Shown: piece after piece, positions 53,532-64,000 of the stretch
Numbering within the stretch: the stretch's first letter is position 1
Layout: each line of letters begins with the position of its first letter
From: Sitta carolinensis
Taxonomy: Eukaryota > Chordata > Aves > Passeriformes > Sittidae
DNA length: 64,000 nt
Assembly: GCA_032173965.1 (NCBI GenBank)
Contig: CM063292.1
Location: 6,420,001 to 6,484,000, forward strand
Direction: 5' to 3'
Position numbers and translations under genes: made by a program
Notes under the pieces: model-generated
Told to the model about the DNA's origin: nothing
Seen by the model: the letters and a program-made list of their open reading frames with translations, nothing else
Databases searched by the model: none

Positions 53532-55560
53532 AACAGCAGCAGATCCTGGGGCAGGCGTAGGAGTCAGGCAAATGCCTGGGCTAGCAGATTTTTGTTGTTA
53601 ATGATTTCCATGCAGTGGCTGTAGGTTTTGCTATGTGATGTGTGTAGGATCTGCCTCTGTCTTCTGCCCAGACCCTCAATCACTGCTGATAAAAACCTCT
53701 ACCATTTGACCCAGAACCATACAAGGTTTCTATGCTCTGCAGATCTATTGAGCACCTTTATGAATTTACCACTAAATCTCAGGTCAGCCCTCTTGCTTTG
53801 AAATCCAGCCTTGTGGAGGGAGAGCTATGGAAAAATAGCTTTTTATGGCTCTGGATCGTTAATGAGTGTTCAGACAAAGCATGAAGAGTTATTCACCTCT
53901 GACAGCTGAGTCACCACTTGGCTAGAAACAACCAAGGAAAAAAAACAACAAGGTTTCTCTGTTGGGCTCAAGGTTGACAGCAGCAGTGGGGAGTGATTCA
54001 TCTGAAAAGGATGTGGACTGTGCTCACAGGCCAAGCATGGAGCAAATCAAGCTGTCATGAGAGTGCCAAGCTCTGTCTCCAAGTGCACAGACTGCAAGAT
54101 GCTTGAGGCTCCCTGCATGGTGCCAAGACCACCTTGGCTTTGCCACTGGGAAGAATCCTTGCCAGCTGTCCACCCTGGGAAGGTGGTGGACTCTCCATTA
54201 CTGGGGGTCTTATGGAGAGATTTGATGAGCACCTTTCAAGGATAGAGAAGCACAATCCTGGATAAGATGTTCCTGGAGTTCTTTTCCAGCCTTGGGAGCT
54301 TTCTGTGCTGCCACTGCTGGGAGGGATAAACAGAGAGCAGGAAGGGAGAAGCTGAGTTGGTTCCCAGCTGGGAGGGGAAAGAGAAGTGCAGTAAGTGCTC
54401 TCCTCTCCCAGGCAGTGTTTCAGCTCAGGGCCTGTACTGTGCCAACAAGTGTGCACCAGCATGCAGGTGCTCCCCTGCACTCTTTGCTGAACCTCAGTGA
54501 CACCCACATTTCCAGCAGGCAATTTCCAGCCCTTCAGTCACTACAGACTGACTCTTGGCCACATTTCCCATGGAAAGAGAAGCCACGCTGGTACTGCTCC
54601 TCACTGAAGTCATGAGGTCACTCTCCCAGCTGTGCTGGGACCAGGCACTGGAAGGAAGGCAGTACCCAGCTGATGGCTCAAGGTGTCCCATCTCCTTCCA
54701 GCACCACCAGGTCCTTCCTCCTCTTCCTCAAAGCCAGCACCAAGCAGAGCAAGCTGCTGGTGATCTGAGAGGTGCTGACAAGCAGTGCATGAGCCAGTGC
54801 TGGATGAGGTTTGGCAGATCCTTCTCAAGTTTTTGGCTGTCCATGTTCCCACAGCAGCACTGGCTCCATCAAGAGGAGCCACTTTCCACCCTCTGGAGGA
54901 GAAGTTGGGGCAGGTTTTGCTGCAGGGAGCAGCCCTGTCACCATGGCCAAGGGACTCCTCAGGTGTTCAGCAAATGCTGAGAGCAGTGCTGCAGGTTCCA
55001 CAGGTCTGGCTGTGACAGGCAGGCTCTTGGTGAAGGGTGGCAGCGCTGGCGTCACCCCCTGGGTGATCCCTCTTCCCATCAGCAGCCCAGGGCTGACTCT
55101 CACCTCCTTTGGGATCTTCTTCTGATGCTTTTTTTCCCCTCTCCTGAAAAATGTATGGGTTTCTGTGGGAAAAAAAAAAATCCAGGATAGATGTTAGCAT
55201 TAGTTAACAATGTCTTGCTTTCTGTATAAACAAATTTAATGAGCTCCACTCTATTGCAGGAGGGTCTGAAGCCATGACATTGCAGGGGAGAGCCTGCACT
55301 CCACAAACCTCCCTGAATATTTCTCATTCTCAGTCATTTGCAAGAGGTTTCCTGCCAGGTAGAAGATTTTGGTGGGGAGTGCAAAACTGGGGGGGTTTGC
55401 ATTCTTTAAATATTTATATAATCAAACCAGAAAACGTGTGAAAATCAAACTGGGGCTCTGATTTGCTGCTATGATTTAATATTCTTTAGAAAAAGCATTT
55501 AAATAAATAGTGGGCTGTAATTGCTCTCATAATTCACTGTATCTACAATAAATACCACGT
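53532..55560 (+). other. CNGB1: CNGB1 3' UTR and immediate downstream sequence
   Basis: No coding sign after the TGA at 53529-53531. Candidate AATAAA signals near 55503 and 55547 would imply a UTR of about 2 kb; nearer non-canonical signals are possible. An AT-rich segment at about 55400-55570 stands out by composition. Confidence 0.4.
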
Positions 55561-58500
55561 AGATTACCATTCACTTGCTGTGATTTATTTCAGCATTCCA
55601 GCTGTTTTTCAACTTCTTGCTCGCTCATGTACTGACAGAGCCAGAAAATCCTCACATGCAGTTCAGATTTCTCAGTAAATAACTGAGAGGCTCAGAGGTC
55701 ACAAAATACTGGTAGTAGAATTGTAATTTGCCTTTAATCACCAACAGGAGAGGAAAAAAAAAGCCTTTCTTAAATGGCAAAGATTGCTTGAAGATCTTAG
55801 TTTTCAACACGCAGCATGAGATGGTGATGGATACACAACTAGTAATTCTGGAACCATGGGAGATCTGAAATTATCCTTCTCTGTGATCTGTTTATGGCTT
55901 TAGTTCTTTGGGGAGATTATTCTCCAGGTAATAATTAAGGTCAAGGTAGGGCCAGACTTGCAGGCTGGGCTGGAGAGTTGAGCTCTGCTCTATTTGCTCT
56001 GCAGGGCTGTTTAGAGATGACAGAGGACAGAGACCTTAGTGCCTCTTGTTTTGAGGGCTGCCATGGATTGGCTTTCTTCTGTTGAACTTTTAGATTCCAT
56101 TCATTTACCAGTTTTGCTGTATTTGCAATGGGCTTCCTTTGCATTGGTTCCAATAAATATCTTGCAGAGGGCACTCATCACTTGGTGTTCCTTCCACTGC
56201 CCTTGGAATGCTCCTGATGGATTTGGGAACACTCCATGTACCTTCACTGCATTTCTTATTAGCTTTTGCTCGTTCTTCTGGATGTCCTTAAGTCTTGGGT
56301 CGATCTGATATGAGATGCTCTCATAAAATTAATGCAGTACTTGGGAATCTTGACAGGCAGCTGCTTATTGCCATAGAAACCAGGTCTTCTTGCAGTGATA
56401 TTTTAGCTGTTGCTGCTTTTTAGTGAAGTAATTGGAATAGAGAAGTGCTGGAGGAAGAAGCAGAGCTTGTCTTTGGAGCTGTAGGAATGTGGTAGGTTTT
56501 GCCTCACTGTCACCAGTAGCATCTTTATTGGAGGCTTTATATACACTGTTTATACTTTTATATATGATTTTTTATACCAGGGGTGTATTCATATTCCTTG
56601 TGGCCTGTGTCTTTCAGAGAACTGACACTGATTCAATGTTCTGTAGGAAGTTAGAGAAGACAGATGTCTCCCATTAGAAAAATCAGCTGACAGAAGGAAT
56701 AATATAACCCACCACAGACATCTGACAGTGGAGGAAGTTATTTTCCCCTGGACAGAAACAGGGCAGGTAGCTTCTCTGTATTTATAGCCAGAGAAATCTT
56801 TTAAAAAGATTAAGTGCAATTGCAGGTTAATCACTGATAAGGTTGTAACGAAAGTAAAAGCAAATAAGCAGGTTTGGGGATTAGACTCAGGTCTAGAAAG
56901 AAATTGCAGGATAAATGGAAAGCCCAGTTAAATGGTGTTTAATTAGAAAGCTTGAAATAAAATTAAGCACTTCAACCTTGAAACCTGCAGACCTTAACCA
57001 GCAGGACACACTCCTAGTTCTGGGAACAGTCTGTAACCCACTTTTTCTGTCTATATATAATTTTTTTCCCCTGAGTAGCTCTGCTGAGAGTGACACTTGC
57101 ATATAAATCTGTCTGAATCCCTTTTACTTTCCCCTAAAATGGAGCTAATATAAGTCTGGTTTTCTCTGCTCTGGGCACACAGCTCCTTTTAAGTGCAGCA
57201 ATGGTGCCACTGGAGTTAACACCCTGAAAAAATGCCAGAGCACCTTTTGGGAAGGGGACACACAGAGGTTCATAAACCTACAGATGCCCTGACAGAGCTT
57301 GTTAGCAGCAGCTTAGGCAGAGCTCAGGCTCAATGACCTTTTCCTTTCTCATTCTTTCCTTGTTTACCAGTTCTGGTTTCGGGATGAAACTTGCCCACTT
57401 TGGTTTTCATGCCCTAGGGTGAGAGTCTAAGGGAGATCTGTGCAATATCAGTGAGCCAGGTTTGATCATACAAAGAATTGAAGCCTAGGAACCTGTGCTC
57501 TTCATGCAGTTTTCCCTGCTTTTAGAAGTCACTTGGTGCATGAGAAGAGCTGGAAGTCAAGCAGTTAAAGTCTCAAAACTGTTTTCTTGGATAAACTGAA
57601 AGAAATTTGAGAAGAAATGTAAACAACTGAGAAGCGAGATAAATCCGGTTGTGGGGATGCCGGGGAACACCCCTGCAGCTCTGGGCTGTGACATCCTGGG
57701 GACAACCAGCGCGGCCCAAATTGCCTCACACGGTTTGCAGATGCTCATTTTGCACGATGCTGGGCTCGCCGGGCCGATCACTGCTCCCGTCCCAGCCTTA
57801 TCAGCCCGGAGTGGTGGGGAGGGCAGGCTCAGCATCCGGCATCCCGGGCATCCCGGGTCTCTGCCCCAGGAGCGCCTGCATGTGTCCCAGCGTGAGCATC
57901 ACGCGGATGGGACGAATTTGCCCCATGGTGAGCATCACATGAGCTGCCCCATGATGCTCTGCCCTAGCAATAACCGGAGGAATGAAGACCAGCCAGCCCA
58001 GTTACTCATTCCAGATAAGAGGCTCTTTTGTGCTGCAGAAATACCAATATCACGTGCAAATCCCTCCGCTGCCATGGTTACTGGCCGCCGTCAGAGCCGC
58101 CGGAGAGGCGGCTGTGGCATTGACGGGGCTTCTGCTCTGCCCCTGACGGTGGAAACCCCACAAAACCCCTCAAAAAGGAGGGGAGGTGGCTGCAGGGAGC
58201 CCCATCCACCCCCGGCATCGCGATGATCAGCGCTTGTGGCCGAGCGAGGCTCTCCCCTGCCGCTGGGCATTACGCTCTGGGTTCTCTAAATTCCTCTCTA
58301 ATAGCCTGAGATATTACTAAAAAAGTGAGAAAACAGTGCTTCGGCTTGGGTGGGAGAGATCAGCCATGCCCTATTTCCTGTTTTTCTGGCATTAGGAACA
58401 GCTTGACCTCTTGGCACTCTTGCTTTTTACACTAATGCTTCTTCTCATTAAAGTGCTTTCCTGAACACTAATTAGGGCGGTTTTCCTTTTGTAAATTAGC

Positions 58501-61500
58501 CCGATACGATCTGTGTGTCTTGGCAGACACCCTCGGAGCAGGAACTCAGGGCTTTGCGTTTGATCGCTGTTTATTTTGCAAATCTCCCCAGTTTCACCGT
58601 TCTTAACCACTCTTCTAGAAAGTGCTGGCAGGTGGAAATTAATGGGAGGGAAATGGGGCTTTCCAGCTGGCCTGCCTTGAGAAACAGGAGAATTTTTGGT
58701 GCTACAGGGGCCTTCCAGTTGCTGTGGGTTAATGGGGTGCTGTGCTGTGGGCACACAGAAGCTCCTTCCCGTCCCATCTTGGCATTCTTGCATTGTATGC
58801 AATGGAGGAGCAGGGCTGCAAGGAGAGGCACTGCCTGAACCAAGCTTTAACAGGCAATAGAAAAAAGAAAATTAAATTAACATGTTCATTTTCTGCAGTT
58901 AAAGTGCTTCTTGTGACCATAGGAAATGTTCAGACCTAAGCAAGCCCAAACCAGACATCTGCAGACACAGGGAAGTCCCCCTGTCTGCCCCTGCCCCTCA
59001 ATCAGTGGTGTCAGCAATTTGCTGGGGACCAGTGGTGCTCAGGAGGGGATGGACTTTAATCAGCTCTCATTCTCTTAATGCACTGGCAGATGGGAGCAGA
59101 GGGGACGGCTCCATCTCCATCTCTGGCCACGGATGGGAGAGAGCCACAAGAGATGGGCTGAGAAATTCAGTGGTGAAGGCAGCACTGGGTGCAGGCAGCC
59201 ATCCTCTGCCTTGGCTTGCTGGGGAGGCTGAAGGGAGTGGAGCATCCCTGGGGAGTCCCCCCACCCTGTCTCTGCAGCACCACTGGGATCCTTCTGGGAC
59301 CAGGCACCGTTAGGGATCATCTTTACCGCAGCATCTACTGCTCCGTAATAAGGGAAGAACTGCAGGGGGCTTCACTCAGAGCCCCCTGAGGCTGGGACAG
59401 AGTCAACAAGGCCCCTGATGAAAAGACAACGATTTTTCAATGCTGGTGTGCCAGCCCCGTGGCAGCACGTGTGGAAAAGCACAGTGAAGGATCCCACCCC
59501 AGAGAGCTGCTGGCAGCAGCGGCCAGCCCGGCTCGCTCCCGCTGCCTGAGAGGGGCTGGAGGAGGGGTTCCCACGGACCAGAGCCAGAGCTCAGCACCCC
59601 TTCCCAGGCTGTGCTGAGCCATGCACACCCTGTGGGTGCTGGCAGGACTGTCGGTGCAGGGCTGGAGCTGGGGCAGCAGCAGGAGGAGCAGGATGCAGGC
59701 TGTGGAGAGCATCCCTGCCCACGGCGAGGAGCGCCGCAGCCTCGAGGGCAATTCCTGCAGACCCATGGGCACCATGTGGAGACTCGCCTGTGCAGGAGGA
59801 CGCTTCCAGAAAAAGTGCCCAGGACCAGGGCTGGCCTGGATGGCTCCACAGGTGAGAGCAGTGGTGGGGGCTGTGGGCAAGCAGGGCATAGTCTGTGTCA
59901 AAATCAAAGGCTGAGGATGAAAACCAGCACAATGCCTTTGGATTGGAGTTGTTTTCAGGAAACATCCCTGGATGTTTGCACGCAGGCTCTGTGTTTATTT
60001 TGCTGTTGCTTCCTAGGGGGTTAAATCAGCTGCACTTTTTGTCTGGTGGGCTGAAGGTGAAGATAGCTCAATAGAGATGCCTGAGAGCCCTGGTCCCACC
60101 TCCGCTGGGATACTGAGCACCTGGCCATGCCTTGCTCCCCTCTTGTGTACCATTTCCTTCTCCATCTCATCCTTATTGTTTCACCTGACACCTCTCTTGG
60201 ATCTGCAAATAGATGTGAAAGCCCAGGAAGGTTTACATGAAGTTCCCAGCAAGCTGGCAGTTATTCCATGTCAGTCTGCATAAACCCTGCCTGCACTGCC
60301 AGCTTTTCCTTAACGTCTCCTTGTTTTTCCAGTTGTGAGTGATTGCTGAAGGGATCTCCTGGCAGAGAAGACTCAGGTTCACCCTTCGCATCCCATTCAC
60401 CTCTAAGGCACATGCATGAAAATCTGGGTGTGGGTCTGCTCCTCTCCATAAAGAGAAATTAAATCTGCTCACGCGGCGCCGGGCGCAGGCAGCAGAGCTG
60501 AAGCGTGTGGCTGTTTAATATTCATTGGGCGTAGATGTAAAACTTTTCTGTTCTAAAATAGTCTTGCACAGAGCTATGCTGCTCCTTTTTCCCTAAACCT
60601 TAGCAGGAGGCTGGAATTCAGTGCTTCCTTTGCTTGTCTCCCCAGTTTCCCCTGGCTCAGCCAGGAAGCAGAAGACCCTTACTGGGTGTAAAGCCTGCTT
60701 TGAGGACAGATCCCAGCACTGTGTTTGCAATTTGTCATTCTACAGTCTGCTGAGAAAGAATCCTTGAAGCACCAACACAGGAACAAGATATTTTGCTTTT
60801 GTTTTGAAACAGGATGAGTTTGTGTGGTAGTTATGCATCTATTTTTGTGTTAACAAGAAAACACCATTTTTCCTGTAAAATTTTGGCAGGTAGATTCATG
60901 GATCTCTTTGGTGACTCACTTTTATGTGAGTGCAGTTTTCTTCACCCTCTCGATTGCACCTTAGAATTAAAAAAAATTAAAAAAATAATAATAAAAAAAA
61001 AAGATTCTGGTCCCAGTTAGGTCTGTAATAATTAAATCACCATGAAATATGCTCCAAGTAAGTTGAACTAGAAAGACCTCAGCCTTTCTTTTTTCTTGAT
61101 GAGTGGGAAGCTGTGATAGCTTGGAGTGGGCAGTAATGCTCCAGCTCAGTGCAGATAAAAGTGGGGAAGAGATCACCCAGCAGTGAATGGAGGCAGTGGA
61201 AGCATCCCCACGGTGCCAGGGAAACGGGGGCTGGATGCAAATGGACACACCTGGGCAGGGCAGGGCCCAGGCTGTGGTGAAGGATCTCTGCTGATGTCCC
61301 GCTGCTGTGGGAGCTCTGGGATTTCCATTATCCATAGTGGGTGTCAGGGATCCACGGGAGGATCAAGTTTCCTTGCAGAGTAGTGGGTCCAGCATCCCGC
61401 ACACACCGGCCCGAGAGGAGGAGCGGCCCGACCGTGCCTACTGACCGTTCCTCGGGCACAGAAAGGTGATGGAGTGAGCCACGGACCTGAGGGGCCAGCG

Positions 61501-64000
61501 TTCTGTACCCGTGCCAGGATGTTCTCTCAGTGGGATTTTGCAGGAGGCTGGATATCGAGCAGTCAAAGCCGGTTAGCAGGAAATCTGTGTAATCCATCGG
61601 TGAATATCCCACCTCGTTTGCATATTCATCCCTTTGTCGGGCGCGGCTCTCACCGTGCAGCCAGGATGCAGCGGAGCCCATCGCTCATCACCATGTTTTC
61701 CTTTGCATGAGTGCATTTGCTTTATTACCGCAGGGATATTTCCCTCTTCCCTGCAGAGGCTCTTACTGATTTACCTCTGCCCGTGCCTAAATCAGCTGGA
61801 TGTTATTATTGAGCCCTGTATTCCTCCAACCCCTGCCCCAGCGTAGCACAGCCATTTACTACAGCCCCAAAACTCTATTCCCTAAATTATTCAGAATTAC
61901 TGTGCTTGCTTCGTTTCTTTTCCAAACACAAGCACACTTTGGAGGGTACTAAAAATAAATGGGTTTGCTGAGAAGTGAATCTATTTCTTAAAGAGATGGC
62001 TCCCCTCCTTTCTGCCTTTGCAGAGGGAAGCCTGCCTTTGCACACGGTGTCACCAGTGTCACCCAGCCAGGGTAACAGGCTCAGTGTCATTGTGGGGGCT
62101 TGGATCCAAGAAGAAAATGAGCACCAGAAGTAGTAAAATCCTTAAAAGATCCCAATTGCCCACCTGCAGCTTCCATCTTCAGACTCTTCTTTAGTTAAAA
62201 AGAATTGCAGAAAGCACCCAAGCAGAGGCTCCCAAGGATGCCCTGTAAGCAGTGGTTCAGGGACTGCTGGTGGGCTCCTTCTAGACCAGGAGGACCAGTA
62301 TCTCCTCCTGGAATGCATCCATCTTTCCAGTACAGCCAGAATTTTCATTTGCTGGATATAGTGGCCTGGATGGAATTCACTTGGTGTCAAGCTGCCCCTC
62401 TCTGGGCCCGCTCCAACCAGCACGGGCATCCCCCAGCCAGCAGAGAGGGTTTAGCCTCAGCAAGGACACCTCGTGCTTATTCTTAGCCTTGTTTCTAAGA
62501 AGTGCTTTATAAGCAGGAGCCTGTGTTGATTAATGCCATGAAACATTAATGACTTAGGAGGTGAGCTGCAGTCCTCCCACAGAGCAGCTCCCCACTCCTC
62601 AGCAGCCAGAGAGGCACAAGATGAGCCCAGAGCTGTTTTGCTTAGGCAAGGCACAGGTATTAAAGCCAAACCCAAGCTGTTCCTGAAGCCAGCTGAAAAA
62701 TATGACAAAGATAAAAGGTAGGTAAAAGGGAGAAGGAGGCTGAGGTTTGATTAGATGGTGTGCGCTGAAGTCTGAGATAAGAAATTTGGAAGGGTGGAAA
62801 AGTCACCCACCCAACAGCTGCTACATCTTACATGGCACTGCCCTGGCTGCCAGCACAGCAGAGGTTTTGTCTGCCTGAATGCAGCAGGTTGAGAAAGGTG
62901 TTGCTTTTGCTAGATACAGAGGAGATTTGCATGGGGGACACAGGCAGAGCTGAGCCAGGCATGCAGCAGCTCCCAGCTGGAGCAGCCATATCCTTGGCTG
63001 TGGACAGGCTCTGGGCTGCCCAAACCCAGCCTAACTGCCTCGAGGGGCTTGGCCAAGGTGCTGAGCTGCAGAGACACCACCAGCAGCCGAAGCAGCATCC
63101 CGGTGTGTTGGATTTTGGCAGCAATTCTTGAAACACCCCTGCCCAGCTCCTGCTCTCCACCCAGTTCCACACAACCCTATCACAAGGATCAGAGCCTCGG
63201 GGTTGAATTAATGCAACTAGGGAACTTTAAAATGAGTATTAAATTTCTCAGGAACATGCTAAGACTTAATTAAAACTCCTGTCATTGTGTGAAATGGCAA
63301 TGCGGGAATGTAGGAATGTAGGAATGCAGGGGGCTCGTTCCTGCTTTGCAAAGCATTTCATGTCGGCTTGGCAAACCATGCCTCAGCAAAGCCGAGAAAT
63401 CCCCTCACCTCCTCAAGCAGGAGCAAAATTAGAATAATGAGCTGGTTTATAATTAATTATGCTCTGGGGACACGTTCTCACGCTGTCTGCTGCTTCTGGT
63501 GGGAATATTGTACAGGGAGCATCCTAACATACAATAGGTTTCAGGTGTCAAGTGTAGTTCCCGCCTGCATTCCTAGACCAGGTTATCAGGTTGCTCCAAG
63601 GGAGAGTAGGAGGAGTTACATTTTTTCTGGCATTTGGGGGATTTTTTAGCTGTCTTACAGATGTAGGTTAAATATTTGCTCAGGGCAGAACAAACACCCA
63701 ATACAAAGGGCCCCTCTCAGTGATGTGTTTCGATCGCTGGAGCTTCCCTTCGTCCAAGTAAAAGGCAAATTAACCTGCCTGACTTCACAGCAGCGATGCT
63801 TTTCAGCTACAGCACAGGCTGGGCTAAAAGCAGAGCTAAACCCGAGCCAGGGTCGCTGTCCCCGGCAGTGTGCCCCGTGGCGGGCTGGTGCTGAGCACGC
63901 AGGGCAGATGTTTTAGCACTGATGGCCATCGATGTATCGAGCCTCCCCGCTACCTGCTGGGTGCTGGCCGGAGGTGCTGCTGGCGGCGAGCCCTGCTCCT
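55560..64000. other. Right flank, no coding exon recognised
   Basis: No protein-like frame or compatible exon chain was seen. A CpG-enriched patch lies at about 57640-58260, with another at the extreme right end (about 63850-64000), where a promoter might begin. An A-rich simple stretch is at about 60967-61002, and a short GGAATGTA repeat at about 63300-63335. By human synteny this interval should lie upstream of KIFC3, so non-coding first exons or enhancers of that gene could be here. Confidence 0.5.

Noticed and set aside
54150..54300. Possible CR1 fragment after CNGB1
   Set aside because: Only weak similarity to a CR1 tail (GTGGTGGACTCTCCATTACT) and no clear terminal motif, so it was not called.

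Overview
This is vertebrate nuclear DNA and almost certainly avian. The genes are split by many short introns with GT-AG borders, the promoters are CpG-rich, and the only interspersed repeats I recognise are fragments of CR1, the LINE family typical of birds. I cannot name the species. Four genes can be read exon by exon. Their order and orientation match the human 16q21 block KIFC3-CNGB1-TEPP-ZNF319-USB1-MMP15 read in reverse.

Layout: 1-6280 has no recognised gene except the probable 3' UTR of MMP15. MMP15 (membrane-type matrix metalloproteinase 2) lies on the minus strand at 6281-10710 in 10 exons. Its CpG-island promoter runs into a GC-rich minisatellite at about 11170-11770. USB1 (U6 snRNA 3'-end phosphodiesterase) is on the minus strand at 13305-16713 in 7 exons. 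It shares a CpG-rich head-to-head promoter with ZNF319, a zinc-finger gene whose whole coding region is one plus-strand exon at 19280-20941. About 9 kb without a recognised gene follows; no TEPP/SPMIP8 exon was found there. CNGB1, the beta subunit of the rod cyclic-nucleotide-gated channel, fills 29829-53531 on the plus strand in 32 coding exons. From 53532 to 64000 I see no coding exon; by synteny KIFC3 should lie further right.

The four genes do not form a pathway. MMP15 is a cell-surface protease, USB1 an RNA-processing enzyme, ZNF319 a probable nuclear DNA-binding protein, and CNGB1 a photoreceptor or olfactory channel subunit. Their grouping is old conserved synteny.

The most interesting signals are in CNGB1: a candidate alternative terminal exon for a short GARP2-like protein, a second alternative exon that could end a GARP1-like protein or begin an olfactory (CNGB1b-like) form, and a Glu/Lys/Arg-rich exon of about 257 codons with an internal 123-bp duplication. 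Two one-base reading-frame breaks (last exon of MMP15, Glu-rich exon of CNGB1) look like sequence or assembly errors but could be real. I see no evidence of a wholly new biological system.
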